DNA of 64,000 nucleotides from Mauremys mutica (Eukaryota > Chordata > Testudines > Geoemydidae), in assembly GCF_020497125.1 (NCBI RefSeq), contig NC_059094.1:5311733-5375732 (forward strand), read 5' to 3'. The number at the start of each line of letters is the position of its first letter. The first letter of the stretch is position 1. The translations under genes and the position numbers were made by a program. The notes below the pieces were generated by a model. That model was not told the origin of the DNA, made no database searches, and saw nothing but the letters and a program-made list of their open reading frames with translations. Below are positions 21,743 to 34,404 of this stretch, piece by piece.

Positions 21743-24700
21743 GGATGGTGAGGGGGGAAGGTGGGGCAGAGTGGGAGGGGAATGAGAGGGAGGTAGGTTG
21801 GGGGGCTGAGGAGGAAGTGGTATGGGGGGAAGGTAGGGCAGAGGGGAATGAGAGGGAGGTTGGAGGAGCTGGGGGGCAGATGGTGAGGGGGGAAGGTGGG
21901 GCAGAGTGGGAGGGGAATGAGAGGGAGGTTGGGGAGCTGGGGGGCAGATGGTGAGGGGGGAAGGTGGGGCAGAGTGGGAGGGGAATGAGAGGGGGGTTGG
22001 GGGAGCTGGGGGGCAGATGGTGAGGGGGGACGGTGGGGCAGAGTGGGAGGGGAATGAGAGGGAGGTTGGGGGAGCTGGGGGGCAGATGGTGAGGGGGGAA
22101 GGTGGGGCAGAGTGGGAGGGGAATGAGAGGGAGGTTGGGAAAGCTGGGGGGCAGGTGGTGAGGGGGGAAGGTGGGGCAGAGTGGGAGGGGAATGAGAAGG
22201 AGGTTGGGGTCGCTGGGGGGCAGAGGGGGAGGGGGGAAGGTGGGGCAGAGTGGGAGGGGAATGAGAGGGGGGTTGGGGGGGTTGGGGGAGCTGGGGGGCA
22301 GGTGGTGAGGGGGGAAGGTGGGGCAGAGTGGGAGGGGAATGAGAGGGGGTTGGGGGAGCTGGGGGGCAGGTGGTGAGGGGGGAAGGTGGGGCAGAGTGGG
22401 AGGGGAATGAGAGGGGGGTTGGGGGAGCTGGGGGGCAGATGGTGAGGGGGGAAGGTGGGGCAGAGTGGGAGGGGAATGAGAGGGAGGTTGGGGAGCTGGG
22501 GGGCAGATGGTGAGGGGGGAAGGTGGGGCAGAGTGGGAGGGGAATGAGAGGGGGGTTGGGGGAGCTGGGGGGCAGATGGTGAGGGGGGAAGGTGGGGCAG
22601 AGTGGGAAGGGAATGAGAGGGAGGTTGGGGAGCTGGGGGGCAGATGGTGAGGGGGGAAGGTGGGACAGAGTGAGAGGGGAATGAGAGGGAGGTTGGGGAA
22701 GCTGGGGGGCAGATGGTGAGGGGGGAAGGTGGGGCAGAGTGGGAGGGGAATGAGAGGGGGGTTGGGGGAGCTGGGGGGCAGGTGGTGAGGGGGGAAGGTG
22801 GGGCAGAGTGGGAGGGGAATGAGAGGGGGGTTGGGGGAGCTGGGGGGCAGAAGGGGAGGGGGGAAGGTGGGGCAGAGTGGGAGGGGAATGAGAGGGAAGT
22901 TGGAGGAGCTGGGGGGCAGATGGTGAGGGGGGAAGGTGGGGCAGAGTGGGAGGGGAATGAGAGGGGGGTTGGGGGAGCTGGGGGGCAGTGGGTGAGGGGG
23001 GAAGGTGGGGCAGAGTGGGAGGGGAATGAGAGGGGGGTTGGGGGAGCTGGGGGGCAGGTGGTGAGGGGGGAAGGTGGGGCAGAGTGGGAGGGGAATGAGA
23101 GGGGGGTTGGGGGAGCTGGGGGGCAGAGGGTGAGGGGGGACGGTGGGGCAGAGTGGGAGGGGACTGAGAGGGAGGTTGGGGATCAGGGGGGCCGAAGGTG
23201 AGGGGGGAAGGAGGGGCAGAGTGGGAGGGGAATGAGAGGGGGGTTGGGGGAGCTGGGGGGCAGATGGTGAGGGGGGAAGGTGGGGCAGAGTGGGAAGGGA
23301 CTGAGAGGGAGGTTGGGGAGCTGGGGGGCAGATGGTGAAGGGGGAAGGTGGGGCAGACGGGGAAGGGAATGAGAGGGCGGTTGGGGAGCTGGGGGGCAGA
23401 TGGTGAGGGGGGAAGGTGGGGCAGAGTGGGAGGGGAATGAGAGGGGGGTTGGGGGAGCTGGGGGGCAGATGGTGAGGGGGGAAGGTGGGGCAGAGTGGGA
23501 GGGGAATGTGAGGGAGGTTGGGGGAGCTGGGGCGCACATGGTGAGGGCGGACTCTGGGGCAGAGGGGGAGGGGACTGAGAGGGAGGTTGGGGAAACTGGG
23601 GGGCAGGTGGTGAGGGGGGAAGGTGGGGCAGAGTGGGAGGGGAATGAGAAGGAGGTTGGGGTAGCTGGGGGGCAGAAGGTGAGGGAGTAACGTGGGGCAG
23701 AGTGGTATGGGAATGAGAGGGGGGTTGGGGGAGCTGGGGGGCAGGTGGTGAGGGGGGAAGGTGGGGCAGAGTGGGAGGGGAATGAGAGGGGGGTTGGGGG
23801 AGCTGGGGGGCAGGTGGTGAGGGGGGAAGGTGGGGCAGAGTGGGAGGGGAATGAGAGGGGGGTTGGGGGAGCTGGGGGGCAGATGGTGAGGGGGGAAGGT
23901 GGGGCAGAGTGGGAGGGGACTGAGAGGGCGGTTGGGGTAGCTGGGGGGCAGATGGTGAGGGGGGAAGGTGGGGCAGAGTGGGACGGGAATGAGAGGGGGG
24001 TTGGGGAGCTGGGGGGCAGATGGTGAGGGGGGAAGGTGGGGCAGAGTGGGAAGGGAATGAGAGGGAGGTTGGGGAGCTGGGGGGCAGATGGTGAGGGGGG
24101 AAGGTGGGGCAGAGTGGGAGGGGAATGAGAGGGAGGTTGGGGAAGCTGGGGGGCAGATGGTGAGGGGGGAAGGTGGGGCAGAGTGGGAGGGGAATGAGAG
24201 GGGGGTTGGGGGAGCTGGGGGGCAGGTGGTGAGGGGGGAAGGTGGGGCAGAGTGGGAGGGGAATGAGAGGGGGGTTGGGGGAGCTGGGGGGCAGTTGGAG
24301 AGGGGGGGAAGGTGGGGCAGAGTGGGAGGGGAATGAGAGGGAAGTTGGAGGAGCTGGGGGGCAGATGGTGAGGGGGGAAGGTGGGGCAGAGTGGGAGGGG
24401 AATGAGAGGGGGGTTGGGGGAGCTGGGGGGCAGGTGGTGAGGGGGGAAGGTGGGGCAGAGTGGGAGGGGAATGAGAGGGGGGTTGGGGGAGCTGGGGGGC
24501 AGAGGGTGAGGGGGGAAGGTGGGGCAGAGTGGGAGGGGAATGAGAGGGGGGTTGGGGGAGCTGGGGGGCAGATGGTGAGGGGGGAAGGTGGGGCAGAGTG
24601 GGAGGGGAATGAGAGGGAGGTTGGGGAGCGGGGGGTCAGATGGTGATGGGGGGAGGTGGGGCAGTGTGGGAGGGGAATGAGAGGGGGGTTGGGGGAGCTG

Positions 24701-25133
24701 GGGGGCAGATGGTGAGGGGGGAAGGTGGGGCAGAGTGGGAAGGGAATGAGAGGGAGGTTGGGGAGCTGGGGGGCAGATGGTGAGGGGGGACGGTGGGGCA
24801 GAGTGGGAGGGGAATGAGAGGGAGGTTGGGGAAGCTGGGGGGCAGATGGTGAGGGGGTAAGGTGGGGCAGAGTGGGAGGGGAATGAGAGGGAGGTTGGGG
24901 GAGCTGGGGGGCAGGTGGTGAGGGGGGAAGGTGGGGCAGAGTGGGAGGGGAATGAGAGGGGGGTTGGAGGAACTGGGGGGCAGATGGTGAGGGGGGAAGG
25001 TGGGGCAGAGTGGGAGGGGAATGAGAGGGAGGTTGGGGGAGCTGGGGGGCAGATGGTGAGGGGGGAAGGTGGGGCAGAGTGGGAGGGGAATGAGAGGGAG
25101 GTTGGGGAAGCTGGGGGGCAGGTGGTGAGGGGG
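21743..25133. repeat. 69-bp G-rich minisatellite, about 49 units
   Basis: Head-to-tail array with consensus period 69 bp; some units are 68 bp through loss of one G. Invariant words per unit are GGTGAGGGGGGAAGGTGGGG, CAGAGTGGGAGGGGAATGAG and a GGTTGGGGGAGCTGGGGGGC segment. Units differ at a few positions (GGGGGG/GGGAGG before GTT; CAGATGG/CAGGTGG/CAGAGGG). The plus strand is about 60-65% G, with many runs of four to six G and therefore quadruplex potential. Neither strand shows coding constraint. On the minus strand the unit has no stop in any frame, so frames of 692, 731 and 1249 codons are open by composition only. Confidence 0.95.
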
Positions 25134-25395
25134 TGCCCACAAGCACACCCAGCCGTCTGCTCTCTTCTCTGTGAAGGAGGCAGCTGTTCCCCTGGGGCTC
25201 TGCGATTGTCCTGGGCTGGGGCACTGGTTTTTGCCTCCCCGTGAGGCGCCAGAGGAAAGTAGCAGGTTGGCCGGCCTCCCCCCCCCCGCCCCGCGAAGGG
25301 AGCCTGCATCCTGTGCAGGGAAGGGGTTCGGTTACAAGGGGCCCCTCCAAAGGGGTCTGATTTGGGTCTGGAATTCACACCTTTGTGAGCCCTGA
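25134..25395. other. Unique spacer between minisatellite and hAT element
   Basis: No element or exon recognised; a poly-C run lies near 25278. Confidence 0.4.
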
Positions 25396-26781
25396 CAGGC
25401 CCAGATTAAAGAATTTGGGGGCCCTGGGCACTATATAAATCGCCCCCCCCATACCTTCCATAAACTAGACAGTAAAGTGCCTCCACCCCATACGTTTCCC
25501 AGCCCACACAGACCCCCGAATGCCACTCCTGCCCCTCCCCACACATATCTTACCTCACAGAAACCCCTGAAGCCCTTCCCACCCCAGATTCTCCAGCAGT
25601 GCTCCACCAGCCCCCTCTTATCCCGACAGTCCCCCCCACAGCTCAGCTGCCCTGACACCCCCCCAATACCTCAGCCCCACGAGCCACAGCCCCCAACATC
25701 CCCCACTCAGCCACAACTCCTTGGCCCCAACCACACCACACCCCAATATCTGCAATTCCCCCCACAGCCCCCACAACTCACCCCACCTCCAACATTCCCC
25801 ACATCTCATCCCACTACACCTCAAAATGCCCAATTCTCCCCACAGCCCCCACAACTCACTGTACCCCACAACATTCCCCAACTCATCCCACCCCCAAAAT
25901 CCCCCACATCTCATCCCACTACACCTCACACCCCCAATTCCCCTGACAGCCCCCACAACTCACCTCACCCCCAACATCGCCCCACATCTCATCCCACTAC
26001 CCCCCACCCCCAATTCTCCCATAACCCCACAACTCCCCTCCCCTCCCCAACATCCCCCTGCTTGATAAGCTGGTGCCTGGAGCCAGCCCTGTCCCCCACA
26101 TCTCATCCCACTACACCTCAACATCCCCAATTCCCCCAGTGCCACAACCTCAACCCACCCCAATTCTCCTACAACATCTCCTACACCTCACCCCACCCCC
26201 CAATATTCCCCCATCTCATCCCACTACACCTCAACATCCGTAGTTTCCCACACAAGCCCCACAACTCACCGTACCCCACAACATTCCCCACAACTCACCC
26301 CACCCTCCAACACCCCCCACATCTCATCCCACTACACCTCAGCATCCCCAATTCCCCCCCACAACCTCCATAGCTTACCCCACCCCTCAATATCCCCCTC
26401 TTCCCCCACAACTCACCCCACCATCTCCCAACTTCCCTCCTCACCCCGGCACCTTCTGGACACTCACCAGCTCAGCTCCCTGCTCCCACCCTGGGCTAGG
26501 GCGGCTCCTCCTGCTCCTGGCGCCCAGGTCCCCTGGCTCTGTTCTCACACTGCCCCGTGCCGCTCAGGTTTGGTTCAGCCGCCCCGGGCCAGACCTCAGT
26601 GAGTGGCACTGCGACCTGGCACATGGGGTCACAGCACTAATCAGATTTGGCCCCGCTGCCCTCCGTCATGATGGAGAGGCAACCAGGGCAAATTTGAACT
26701 CAGGTTTCCTCCCCGCCTCGCACCCCAGTCGTCGGGGCCCCCATGAGATACACAGAGTGCCTACAGGTTAATCTGGGCCTA
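25396..26781. mobile_element. hAT-like element filled with C-rich tandem repeats, 1386 bp
   Basis: The left end CAGGCCCAGATTAA is matched in reverse by TTAATCTGGGCCTA at 26768-26781 (13 of 14). Flanking octamers agccctga (25388-25395) and atcccaga (26782-26789) agree at 6 of 8, a decayed 8-bp duplication. About 25470-26440 is an irregular C-rich tandem repeat; ACATCTCATCCCACTAC marks successive units at about 25801, 25906, 25984, 26098, 26211 and 26319 (spacing 78-114 bp). No transposase is present. Confidence 0.6.
26058..26091 (-). mobile_element. 34-bp terminus of the 2569-type hAT MITE inside the repeat array
   Basis: Reads CTGCTT....AGCTGGTGCCTGG followed by AGCCAGCCCTG, matching the reversed first 34 bp of the MITE at 2569. 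It breaks one unit of the C-rich array. Only one end is present, so it is a fragment. Confidence 0.6.
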
Positions 26782-29488
26782 ATCCCAGAGAATTTGGAGC
26801 CTGATCTTGAATCCCTCAAATTTCATGGCATGTTTGGATCCAGGATTTTGATTGGGCCCAGCAGAGGGATAGACACCACTCCCACCCCAAACCATTGGGA
26901 GCTGGGATTCTGGCTTGGGCCTGAGTCTACCCAGCCTCTGAGCAGGACATGGTGGCTGAAGTGGCTCTCCCCAGTATGGTGCAGCAAGACCCATCCCTGC
27001 TGCTCTCCAAGCCAGTGACCCCGATAGCTAAAGGCGGAGGCTCAGCAGCAGCCCTGTTCAGGCCGCCAGTCCCTCATGGCACTGATTTGTGTGGCACGTG
27101 GTGGAGGGGACTGAACCATTCTCTGAACCGCAGGGCAATCAGTTGTTAGCAGAGCGTCCCATAGCACCGCCACACGTCCCATTTACAGCAGCGCCTCCTT
27201 GCCGAGCAGCACGCAACGTAACCACCTTGAAATAGACGCAAGGAGGGCTTCTTCCCAAAGCCTATTATCTGCCCTGAATGCCGGATTAGAGAGCAAAGCC
27301 TTCCTTGGACTGTTAGAACACGCCACGAAGGAGGGAGAACTCTCCCTCGGTACCTCAGGGCACCGCTGCGGAGGAGCCAGCCACCACTTCCGCAGCCATT
27401 TGACATCAGCAGGAGTTGGGGTGGGCGTGGGTTTGGTTCCTCAAGCACCTTCACAAAGAGTCAAGCAGTCCTGGAGCTTCCCAGCCAGGCGCCCGGTTGT
27501 TCAGGCTCTGTGCTCACTGCCATTCACCATTCACTCCCCAGCCTCCTCAAAGCACTGGCTCATTCCCGTCTTTCCCCCGGCACTCGAACCCAAGACCAGG
27601 GTCATTGCTCCAGCAGAGGCCCCAACTCCTTCAGACCCAGCCTGTCTGGTCAGTCGCTCACCTTCCCCAGACCGCTCTAACCTCATGCCCCCTGCCCCAC
27701 TCCCTCACTGTACATCCCCTTTCCCGCCCCACAGAGTTGCAAGACAAGCACCTACACCATGCTGACTGCATGCCCATTCCTGCAATCATACACATTACCC
27801 CTCAGCATTTGCCCAGTGGTCTGATGTGTGATTTTCACCCTACAGTTTCCTTTTGAGTATTCACATCGTGCGACTGGTCACCTAAGTCACATCGAGTTTT
27901 TCCCACTCATTGATTGGATGGATGAACCGTTTTTTAAACAGGAAAGTGACTCATGAAAGGCAACAGGCAGGAGCTTTCCAGAGAGACGAAGGCCCGTGGT
28001 GAAAGTCCTGCGGATTTGGGAAGTGGCTGAGGATCGGTGTATGAGATTAGCTGTAGTGCTGACAGAGAGGAAGCCCCTATGCATGCAGAGCATGTGGCCA
28101 AGCAGCACCTCTCCCATTTCTCTGGGCCTTGCCCAAAAGGGCGACTGGGCAGCCGAGCCAGAGGGAATTCTAAGAGGATTGAATGCTGGGGAATAGCATC
28201 AGGCTGACAGTGCCTGCGTTCCCCATACCACACGCTGGGCAGAAGCAGTATAAGCTCCCAACTCAGCACCTTGGTCAGCCTGGCCCTGCTGGGACCCTCT
28301 GGGCTTCAGTGACACAACTCCACAAGGTCTCTCTGGATTTCTCCTGGTGGTGCCTGTAGCTCCCAAAGGACAGATTCCTTTCTCCCCCGTCACAGAGGGT
28401 GCTGGCTTGAGCCCAAGGGAGCTGGCATGGCAGCAGGAAGCTGGCTCAATCCACCCCGCTGTGCTCTGTTTGCCCCTCATGCCCTGGCACAGTCTCTGCC
28501 CAGTAAATTCACAAACCAGGTCAATTCGGGAGGCAGGGGGTGGAGAAGCAGTGCAGGCGCCCGCACACTCTTTCTCTCTCTCTCTCTCCTTGGTTTCTCT
28601 TTCAGCCACAAATTGGTGTGTTTAGCCTCCCTGTAGCATCAGCACATTCCCCTAATACCATGGAATAAACAGAAGGCTGACTTATGGACAGGTGGCTTTA
28701 TTTCAAGTACGGAAGATCCCCTAAGCCAGAGCACATAAGATGTGAGCAAGTTAATGGAGAATCTCTGCTGGGCCTTGCTAAGCTCATTACTCATAACTCT
28801 CTCCTAATCATGGGGATATTCATGGGCTTTTTGGATTAGATCTCCAGGCTGTGTCAAGCACACGCACAAGGCTGGACTAGACATTTTATAGGTTACAAAG
28901 ATAGAAGGGTAGGGGGAACCTTAATCTTTATGGGGTAGATTTCCTGCTGTGCAGTTAATGCACCACATTTTTATTGTCTACAATCCTAAACCCTCTCAGT
29001 CCAGATCTGCAGAGGGGCACATGCAGCAGGGACATTGCTATCCCAGGGGGTGCTGGGGACAGGGGCATATTGGGTATGTCTAGGATTAACAGCAGGGGCG
29101 GGGTGGTTACTGGGTCCCCATCCACTTTGGACACAAAAGAGAGTAACCCCTTGCCACTCTGGATGAATCCTTCTGCTGGCTCCATAGGAGCTAGAGCTAG
29201 GGGTACAGGGAGTGCTGGGGGTGCTGCCACCCCCTGGTTTGAAGTGGTTTTCATTATATCCAAGGTTTGCAGTTTGGTTCAATGGCTCTCAGCCCCCCCC
29301 TCCCACACTGTACAAATTGTTCCAGTGCCCCTGGCTGGCTCCTTCAAGGAGAACAGCTACCGACGCATAGTACAGCCGAGTGAGCAGCCCAGAGGCACTC
29401 AGGGATCTCGATGGAGCAAGCGCTTGAAGACAAGATTTTAGGAAGCGAACTCTGGCTGTGGCACGTGGGAGGGAGAAGGTTCATTATT
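26782..29488. other. Unique sequence
   Basis: No exon, RNA gene or element ends recognised. A (CT)n run lies at about 28570-28590. Confidence 0.4.
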
Positions 29489-29625
29489 ACTATTAATTGA
29501 TTGTGGTTAGTAAGATGGTGCCTAAGGACCGGCCAAGAACAGACCCCATTGTGCTAGGCACTGTGCAACTGCAGAGAGGTAGGCAGTCCCTGCCCCAAGG
29601 AGTTTGCAATCTTCATTAGTCTTAA
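29489..29625 (+). repeat. Ancient amniote interspersed repeat (family 1)
   Basis: Contains TTATTACTATTAATTG, CCCCATTGTGCTAGGCACTGTGCA and GGCAGTCCCTGCCCCAAGGAGTTTGCAATC in the family order seen at 8 kb and 44 kb. This is the best-preserved copy here. Confidence 0.6.
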
Positions 29626-30302
29626 TTACTCTTCAGGACGGATACACTGAGAGCGGGCTGGGCTGGAGCACAGGAACCATCATCCTCACATTGGGGTGGA
29701 CCTGGGATTTCGGATCCACCTCAACTCAACAACAAATAGGCCACTTGGAAGCCTGTTCCAGACAAATTCTACACTGAGCTTGCATGTTTACGCATTCAGA
29801 ATCAGGAACTAACAAAAGTAAGGGTGTCTGGGCAAACCGGACTTTGCCCTTTGTCCATATGCATCATTATGATACAGTCTTCATTTACTTGATCACATAC
29901 TATTTCCACGTACATTGTAACATATCGTTTCTCAGCTCTGACAATAAAACCTCACACAGTTTGCTTGGCAACCTTTAGATACACACATCTTGCAATGTTT
30001 TTTTCAGAATTACTAATTACTAATTCCCTTGCCATGATGGCCCAGTGTATCATTATTGATAGACTTGAATATCAGTTCTCTACTCTCTAAGGAATGCATT
30101 TTAATGCATTTTCTTTTCAGCCAGCAACACAGCCTTCCAGTTCAGGGGATGAGGCAGTTAGCTGCAAGGCCAGTTTAGTTCGTGCTCCGTACATGCGCCG
30201 TAGCTGTGCACAAGTGTGCACTAAGTGAGCTCTGGAGCGAACTGCTTCATCCCAATGAGCTGGGAATGAGGTAGTTAATTATGCAGCTAACTCAGTTACA
30301 AA
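29626..30302. other. Unique sequence, AT-rich
   Basis: AT-rich DNA with no element or exon recognised. Confidence 0.35.
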
Positions 30303-30564
30303 CTAAGAGCTTGTCTACATGGACTCTTAGTTAGTGGCAAGCCGGGGTATAAATCTACTCTGCACTACTGCTGCACACTACGTGTTTCTGTGGACCCTGC
30401 TGCTGTGCACTAAAAGTCCCCTAGCGTGCTTTGACCTACTCCTGTTTCAAAAAGGGGTATGGAACTTTTCGTCCACATAGACACTTAGAGTGCAGCAGGC
30501 TAGGGCGAAGTGGATTGACAGCCCAGCTTGCCGCAAACTAGTTGGCCATGTAGACAAGCTTTAA
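30303..30564. mobile_element. TIR element (MITE), about 262 bp
   Basis: The left end AGAGCTTGTCTACATGG is mirrored at the right by CCATGTAGACAAGCTTT, and the similarity continues inward (GGCAAGCCGGG against the reverse of CCCAGCTTGCCGC). A target duplication is uncertain (ctaa/ttaa at the borders). Confidence 0.65.
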
Positions 30565-30939
30565 GGTCCTGTAAGCTCTCCACATGCATGTCTTCCTGCA
30601 TACCCTCTGAGCCCCCTTGCAGTGGCTGGGACTCCATGAGGATGTAGGGATCCATTGTCCAGAACTTCTGGCCCAACCAGGGCTGTCTATGCCAGTGCAG
30701 TGTCACCCTGACTCTGCGTAGTGTGCAGTGGAATTATGCTGCACAGTTTGCACAGACATGACTTTCATGCCTCCTGTCTGGCTTACACAGAAGTGTGCTC
30801 GGTTCTGGGATATGCCACATGTGTATCTAAGCTTGTGATGTGTGCTGCTGGTTGAGCTGTAGAATGTCTATCACGTGAGCAAAGACTGTCATATAATGAG
30901 GGATATTCACAAGGGGGAGAGTAGACGCTGAGCATGCAT
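30565..30939. other. Unique sequence
   Basis: Nothing recognised. Confidence 0.35.
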
Positions 30940-31015
30940 GTTGGAAGACAGGATACTGGGCTAGATGGACCATTGGTCTGACTGCATGTGGCCATTCTTA
31001 TGTTATGTTCTTATG
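30940..31015 (+). mobile_element. L3-like LINE 3' end
   Basis: GGAAGACAGGATACTGGGCTAGATGGACCATTGGTCTGAC...GGCCATTCTTATG matches the terminus of the LINE ending at 14590. Only the tail is clear. Confidence 0.75.
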
Positions 31016-32589
31016 AAATTTCCTAGTTATTTTAAGAAGAGACTCCCCCCCACCAAAAAAACAGTCAAAAAGAGGCGGTTCAGCCAGGTTCGCTCTTCGG
31101 GACTATGAAGTCCTGCTAACGTGCCTTCATTTTCTTTGTACTGTACCTTTAAATGTCTGTAAACTCTCCCAGGTTGCAGAGTTCAGGAGACACCTTGTTG
31201 TCCGAGTTGCCTCAACCTGTTTCAGAGAAGCCACACCAGGGCATGCCGTCTGTATGCAACGTATGCATTGAATGCCCCAGAATTAATTTCTACAAGAATA
31301 TGAAAGCCTTGACTATGACTTCCTGGCTGGCTGTGCCCATGGCACAATTCTGTCCAGCCCCTGAATATGCATGTAGAACAAAATGGAGTCTTCTGTACAG
31401 CGTGACCACGTGTGTACAGTGCATGTGAGGTCATGCCTTTGCATAAGGGACTTGCATGCCTGACTAAAAATGTCACAGCATGCCACTGAGCCACACACAC
31501 TGCACTTTCTCCTGGAGGCTTTATTTCGATGACGGAAAAGAACGAGAAAGAACTAAAGTAAAGTTAGTTTAGCTTGAAAGCGCCTGGTTGATCTTTGCAA
31601 TTGGAAAATTACAAGGAGGGGTTTGGGGAGGGTTCTCAGTGACTCTGGGAGGTGCACAGGAACATATCACTCTCGTGACTGTAGCACTGGAGCCCACACA
31701 GCACAAAGTCCCGCCGACCTCAGCACATGGCCGCTGTTGCTGTTCGGTAGCAAGGGCAGCTGGTCAATGCCTGTAATTCCTGGCCCAGTTTTTCCACCGT
31801 CATAAGACAAGCACAGCCTCATTGTCCGCAGGGCTCTGAGCCCTTGGTTCAGAGGCCAAGCCACTGAGCACTGCACGGCTTCTTAGGTGGCTGTCACTTT
31901 GAGACAGCAATGACGATGCAGCAGCTCAGGAGAGCCATGAACCGGGAGTCAAGTGGCAGATTTTCAGCCCCAGAAATATGAAATGTGAGGGTTTGGATGC
32001 GGTTTGTCACTGACATCTCCTTGACAGCAGAATCCGCCAGTGACAAGGCAGTTATTGTAAGGGTTGTGCTGCCACCCTCCTGCCGCTCAGCTTTGCCGGC
32101 CCTGGGAACTCGCTGATCCCTGCTGTGCATTTGTTCCAATGCAGCATGTTTCTCAGGTCAGAGGAGCTTAGCACTTAGTCCTGTCCATATTCCAGCATCG
32201 TGAAGGATAACAGGTCACTTAGGTAGATGGATTTATTTATGTACTCTAATAATAAAGGCTACGGAACAAGAGAAGGACAAGCAACATATTGCGGATATTT
32301 ATGCTCCAAAGCAAGAACATATTGGAGTCTTTTTGAAGTTCCTGGCTGTCTCTAAGATGTGTGCTGTGATGCTAGGAATTCCACCTCCCCAGCAGGGATA
32401 GAAAGCACATCCTTCTACCCCACGAGACCAGGCTTCTACACTTGAGCTAAAGGAAACCTCTGCTTACCCCTTGGCCCATAGGGTCTATGACACACTGCTT
32501 AGCAGTTCTGATCCCATCCAGTAGAGGGCAGTGGAACACACACACTAGCCAGCACTTTGCAATATATTGGACAACATGGAAAACTAGGA
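31016..32589. other. Unique sequence
   Basis: No exon or element recognised. Confidence 0.4.
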
Positions 32590-33320
32590 TTAAATATATA
32601 AGAATGTAAGAGTGACCAGACTGGATCAGACCAGTGGTGCATCTAGCCCAGTGTCCTGTCTTCAAACAGTGTCTGGTGCCAGATGCTTCAAGGGGAATGA
32701 ACAGAAAAGGGCAATTTATTGAGTGATCCATCCCTGTCGCCCAGTCCCAGCTTCTGGCAGTCATAGTTTAGGGACACCCAGAGCAGGGGGTTGCACCCCT
32801 GACCATCTTGGCTAATAGCTATTGATGGACCTGTCCTCCACGAACGGATCTGATTCTTTTTTAAACACAGTTATTCTTTTGGCCTTCACAGCATCTCCGG
32901 TCAATGAGTTCCACAGCTTGACTGTGAAGAAGCACTTCCTTAAGTTTATTTTAAACCCGCTGCTTATTAATTTCATTGGGTGACCCCCGGTTCTTGTCTC
33001 ATGTGAAATAACACTTCCTTATTCACTTTCTCAACACCCTGCATGTGTCATAGACCGTTATCATATCCTCCCTTAGTCGCCTCTTTTCTAAGCTGAACAG
33101 TCCCAGTCTTTTTAATCTCTCCTCAAACGGAAGCTCTTCTATACCCTTAATCATTTCTGTTGCCCTTCTCTGGACTTTTTCCAATTTTAACATATCTTTG
33201 TTGAGATGGGGCAAACAGAACTGCACGCAGTAGTCAAGGTGTGGTTGTCCCATGGATTTATACTGTGGCATTATGATATTTTCTGTCTTATGAAAATATA
33301 AACTCATTCTGGACACGCAC
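32590..33320 (-). pseudogene. L3-like LINE, ORF2 C-terminus and 3' UTR
   Basis: Minus strand. At 33023-33322 an almost open frame encodes QPHLDYCVQFCLPHLNKDM and then KLEKVQRRATEMIKGIEELP, which aligns with residues of about 803-865 of the intact CR1. A frame break is followed by a long 3' UTR that ends at about 32600 in the L3-type tail (reversed: CCAGTTCTGG...GATCAGACCAGTGGTGCATCTAGCCCAGTGTCCTGTC as read on the plus strand). It is 5'-truncated. Confidence 0.85.
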
Positions 33321-33607
33321 ACAATGTCGACCAGTGTCTCAGCGTAACCAGCTTCATCCAGCTCTCACCTGCCACACACATCTTCCCTGCTGTGCTTTTA
33401 CTTCATGAGCATGTCTCTGCTCTGCATCTTCTGCAGGATTCATGGTAGCCGAGGCCCCATTCCACCCCTCCATGAAGCTTCTTCTTTGAGCTCCAGGTTG
33501 CTGAACTCCATCCCACCACAGGAAAACACAACTTCCTTCAGCTCTGCCTTGATCCCAGCTGACTTCACTTCATCCTCAAAATACTGGATCATTACCTGGC
33601 TCTTACC

Positions 33608-34404
33608 CAGGGCTGGTGCAAGGATCTTTTGTGCCCTAGGCGAAACTTCCACCTTGCGCCCCCTCCCTCTCCCCTCAGAGCATCGCTTATTATAAGCTTT
33701 CAAAAATGAATACTGCATAATGTGGCATTGTTCATTAGCGTTAATACAGGGGGGTCAGAGGAGATGATCACAACGGTCCCTTCTGGCCCGGGGGAACCTA
33801 TGAGCAAGGAGGAGGCTGAGAATGCCCCCAGCTCGCAGGGTCTCTAAACGTTCCCAGGCTCTGAGGACTTCGCCCTCCGGGGGGGACTCAGGGGCATGGA
33901 GGGCGGAGCCGGGCTCTCCCAGGGAGCAGGTGAGGATCTCCCTGGGGATCAGGGCCGGCTCCCCGCATGGGCACAGTGCCATGGGGGGCAGGGGGTAGTC
34001 GGTGTTTGGAAGCGGCACCTGCGCCAGCCCTTTCCCCTCCGTCTCTCTGTGGGGTTTAGTTTCACTTTCCCTCACCCCAGGAGGCAGCTGCGCCTGGCCC
34101 CAGGCGCGGCGCGTTGGAGGGCGAAGCTCACCTGAGCTCAGGACCGCGTCCTGCCTCCCCCGACGGCTCCATCCCTCGGCCACGCTGGTCGCCGCGCCCG
34201 GCCGGCTGTCTCCTCCTTGCTCCACCGCAGGCTCCCACTGACTGTCCTGTGCGGTGCCCCTCGCTGTGGGGGCGGGTTTGTTATGGAGGCCTCGCTCCCC
34301 ACCCTACCCCACCCAGCTGACTCCTGTGACGCCGGACACCGGTGCCCCCAAATCTTGGTGCCCTAGGTGGCCGCCCAGTTCGCCTAGTGGTTACACCGGC
34401 CCTG
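33608..34404. mobile_element. hAT element, 797 bp, exact 8-bp target duplication
   Basis: The ends are CAGGGCTGGTGCAA and, reversed, CAGGGCCGGTGTAA. The octamer ctcttacc flanks both sides exactly (33600-33607 and 34405-34412), which is decisive for hAT. There is no transposase. Inside, 33752-33812 resembles a LINE tail (GATGATCACAACGGTCCCTTCTGGCC), so an older insertion is nested. The remainder (33830-34330) is GC- and CpG-rich and unlike the family-typical ends. Confidence 0.9.

Noticed and set aside
21745..25244. Plus-strand Gly/Glu-rich frames (23-residue repeats)
   Set aside because: Same minisatellite read on the other strand; frames break whenever a unit is 68 bp.
21459..25378. Minus-strand Pro/Ser-rich open frames of 692, 731 and 1249 codons
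   Set aside because: All three frames are open across the same tandem array because the 69-bp unit lacks stops; there is no domain, no unique coding segment of note and no sign of codon constraint.
25477..26373. 298-codon Pro/His/Thr-rich frame
   Set aside because: Lies wholly in the C-rich tandem array inside a hAT-like element.
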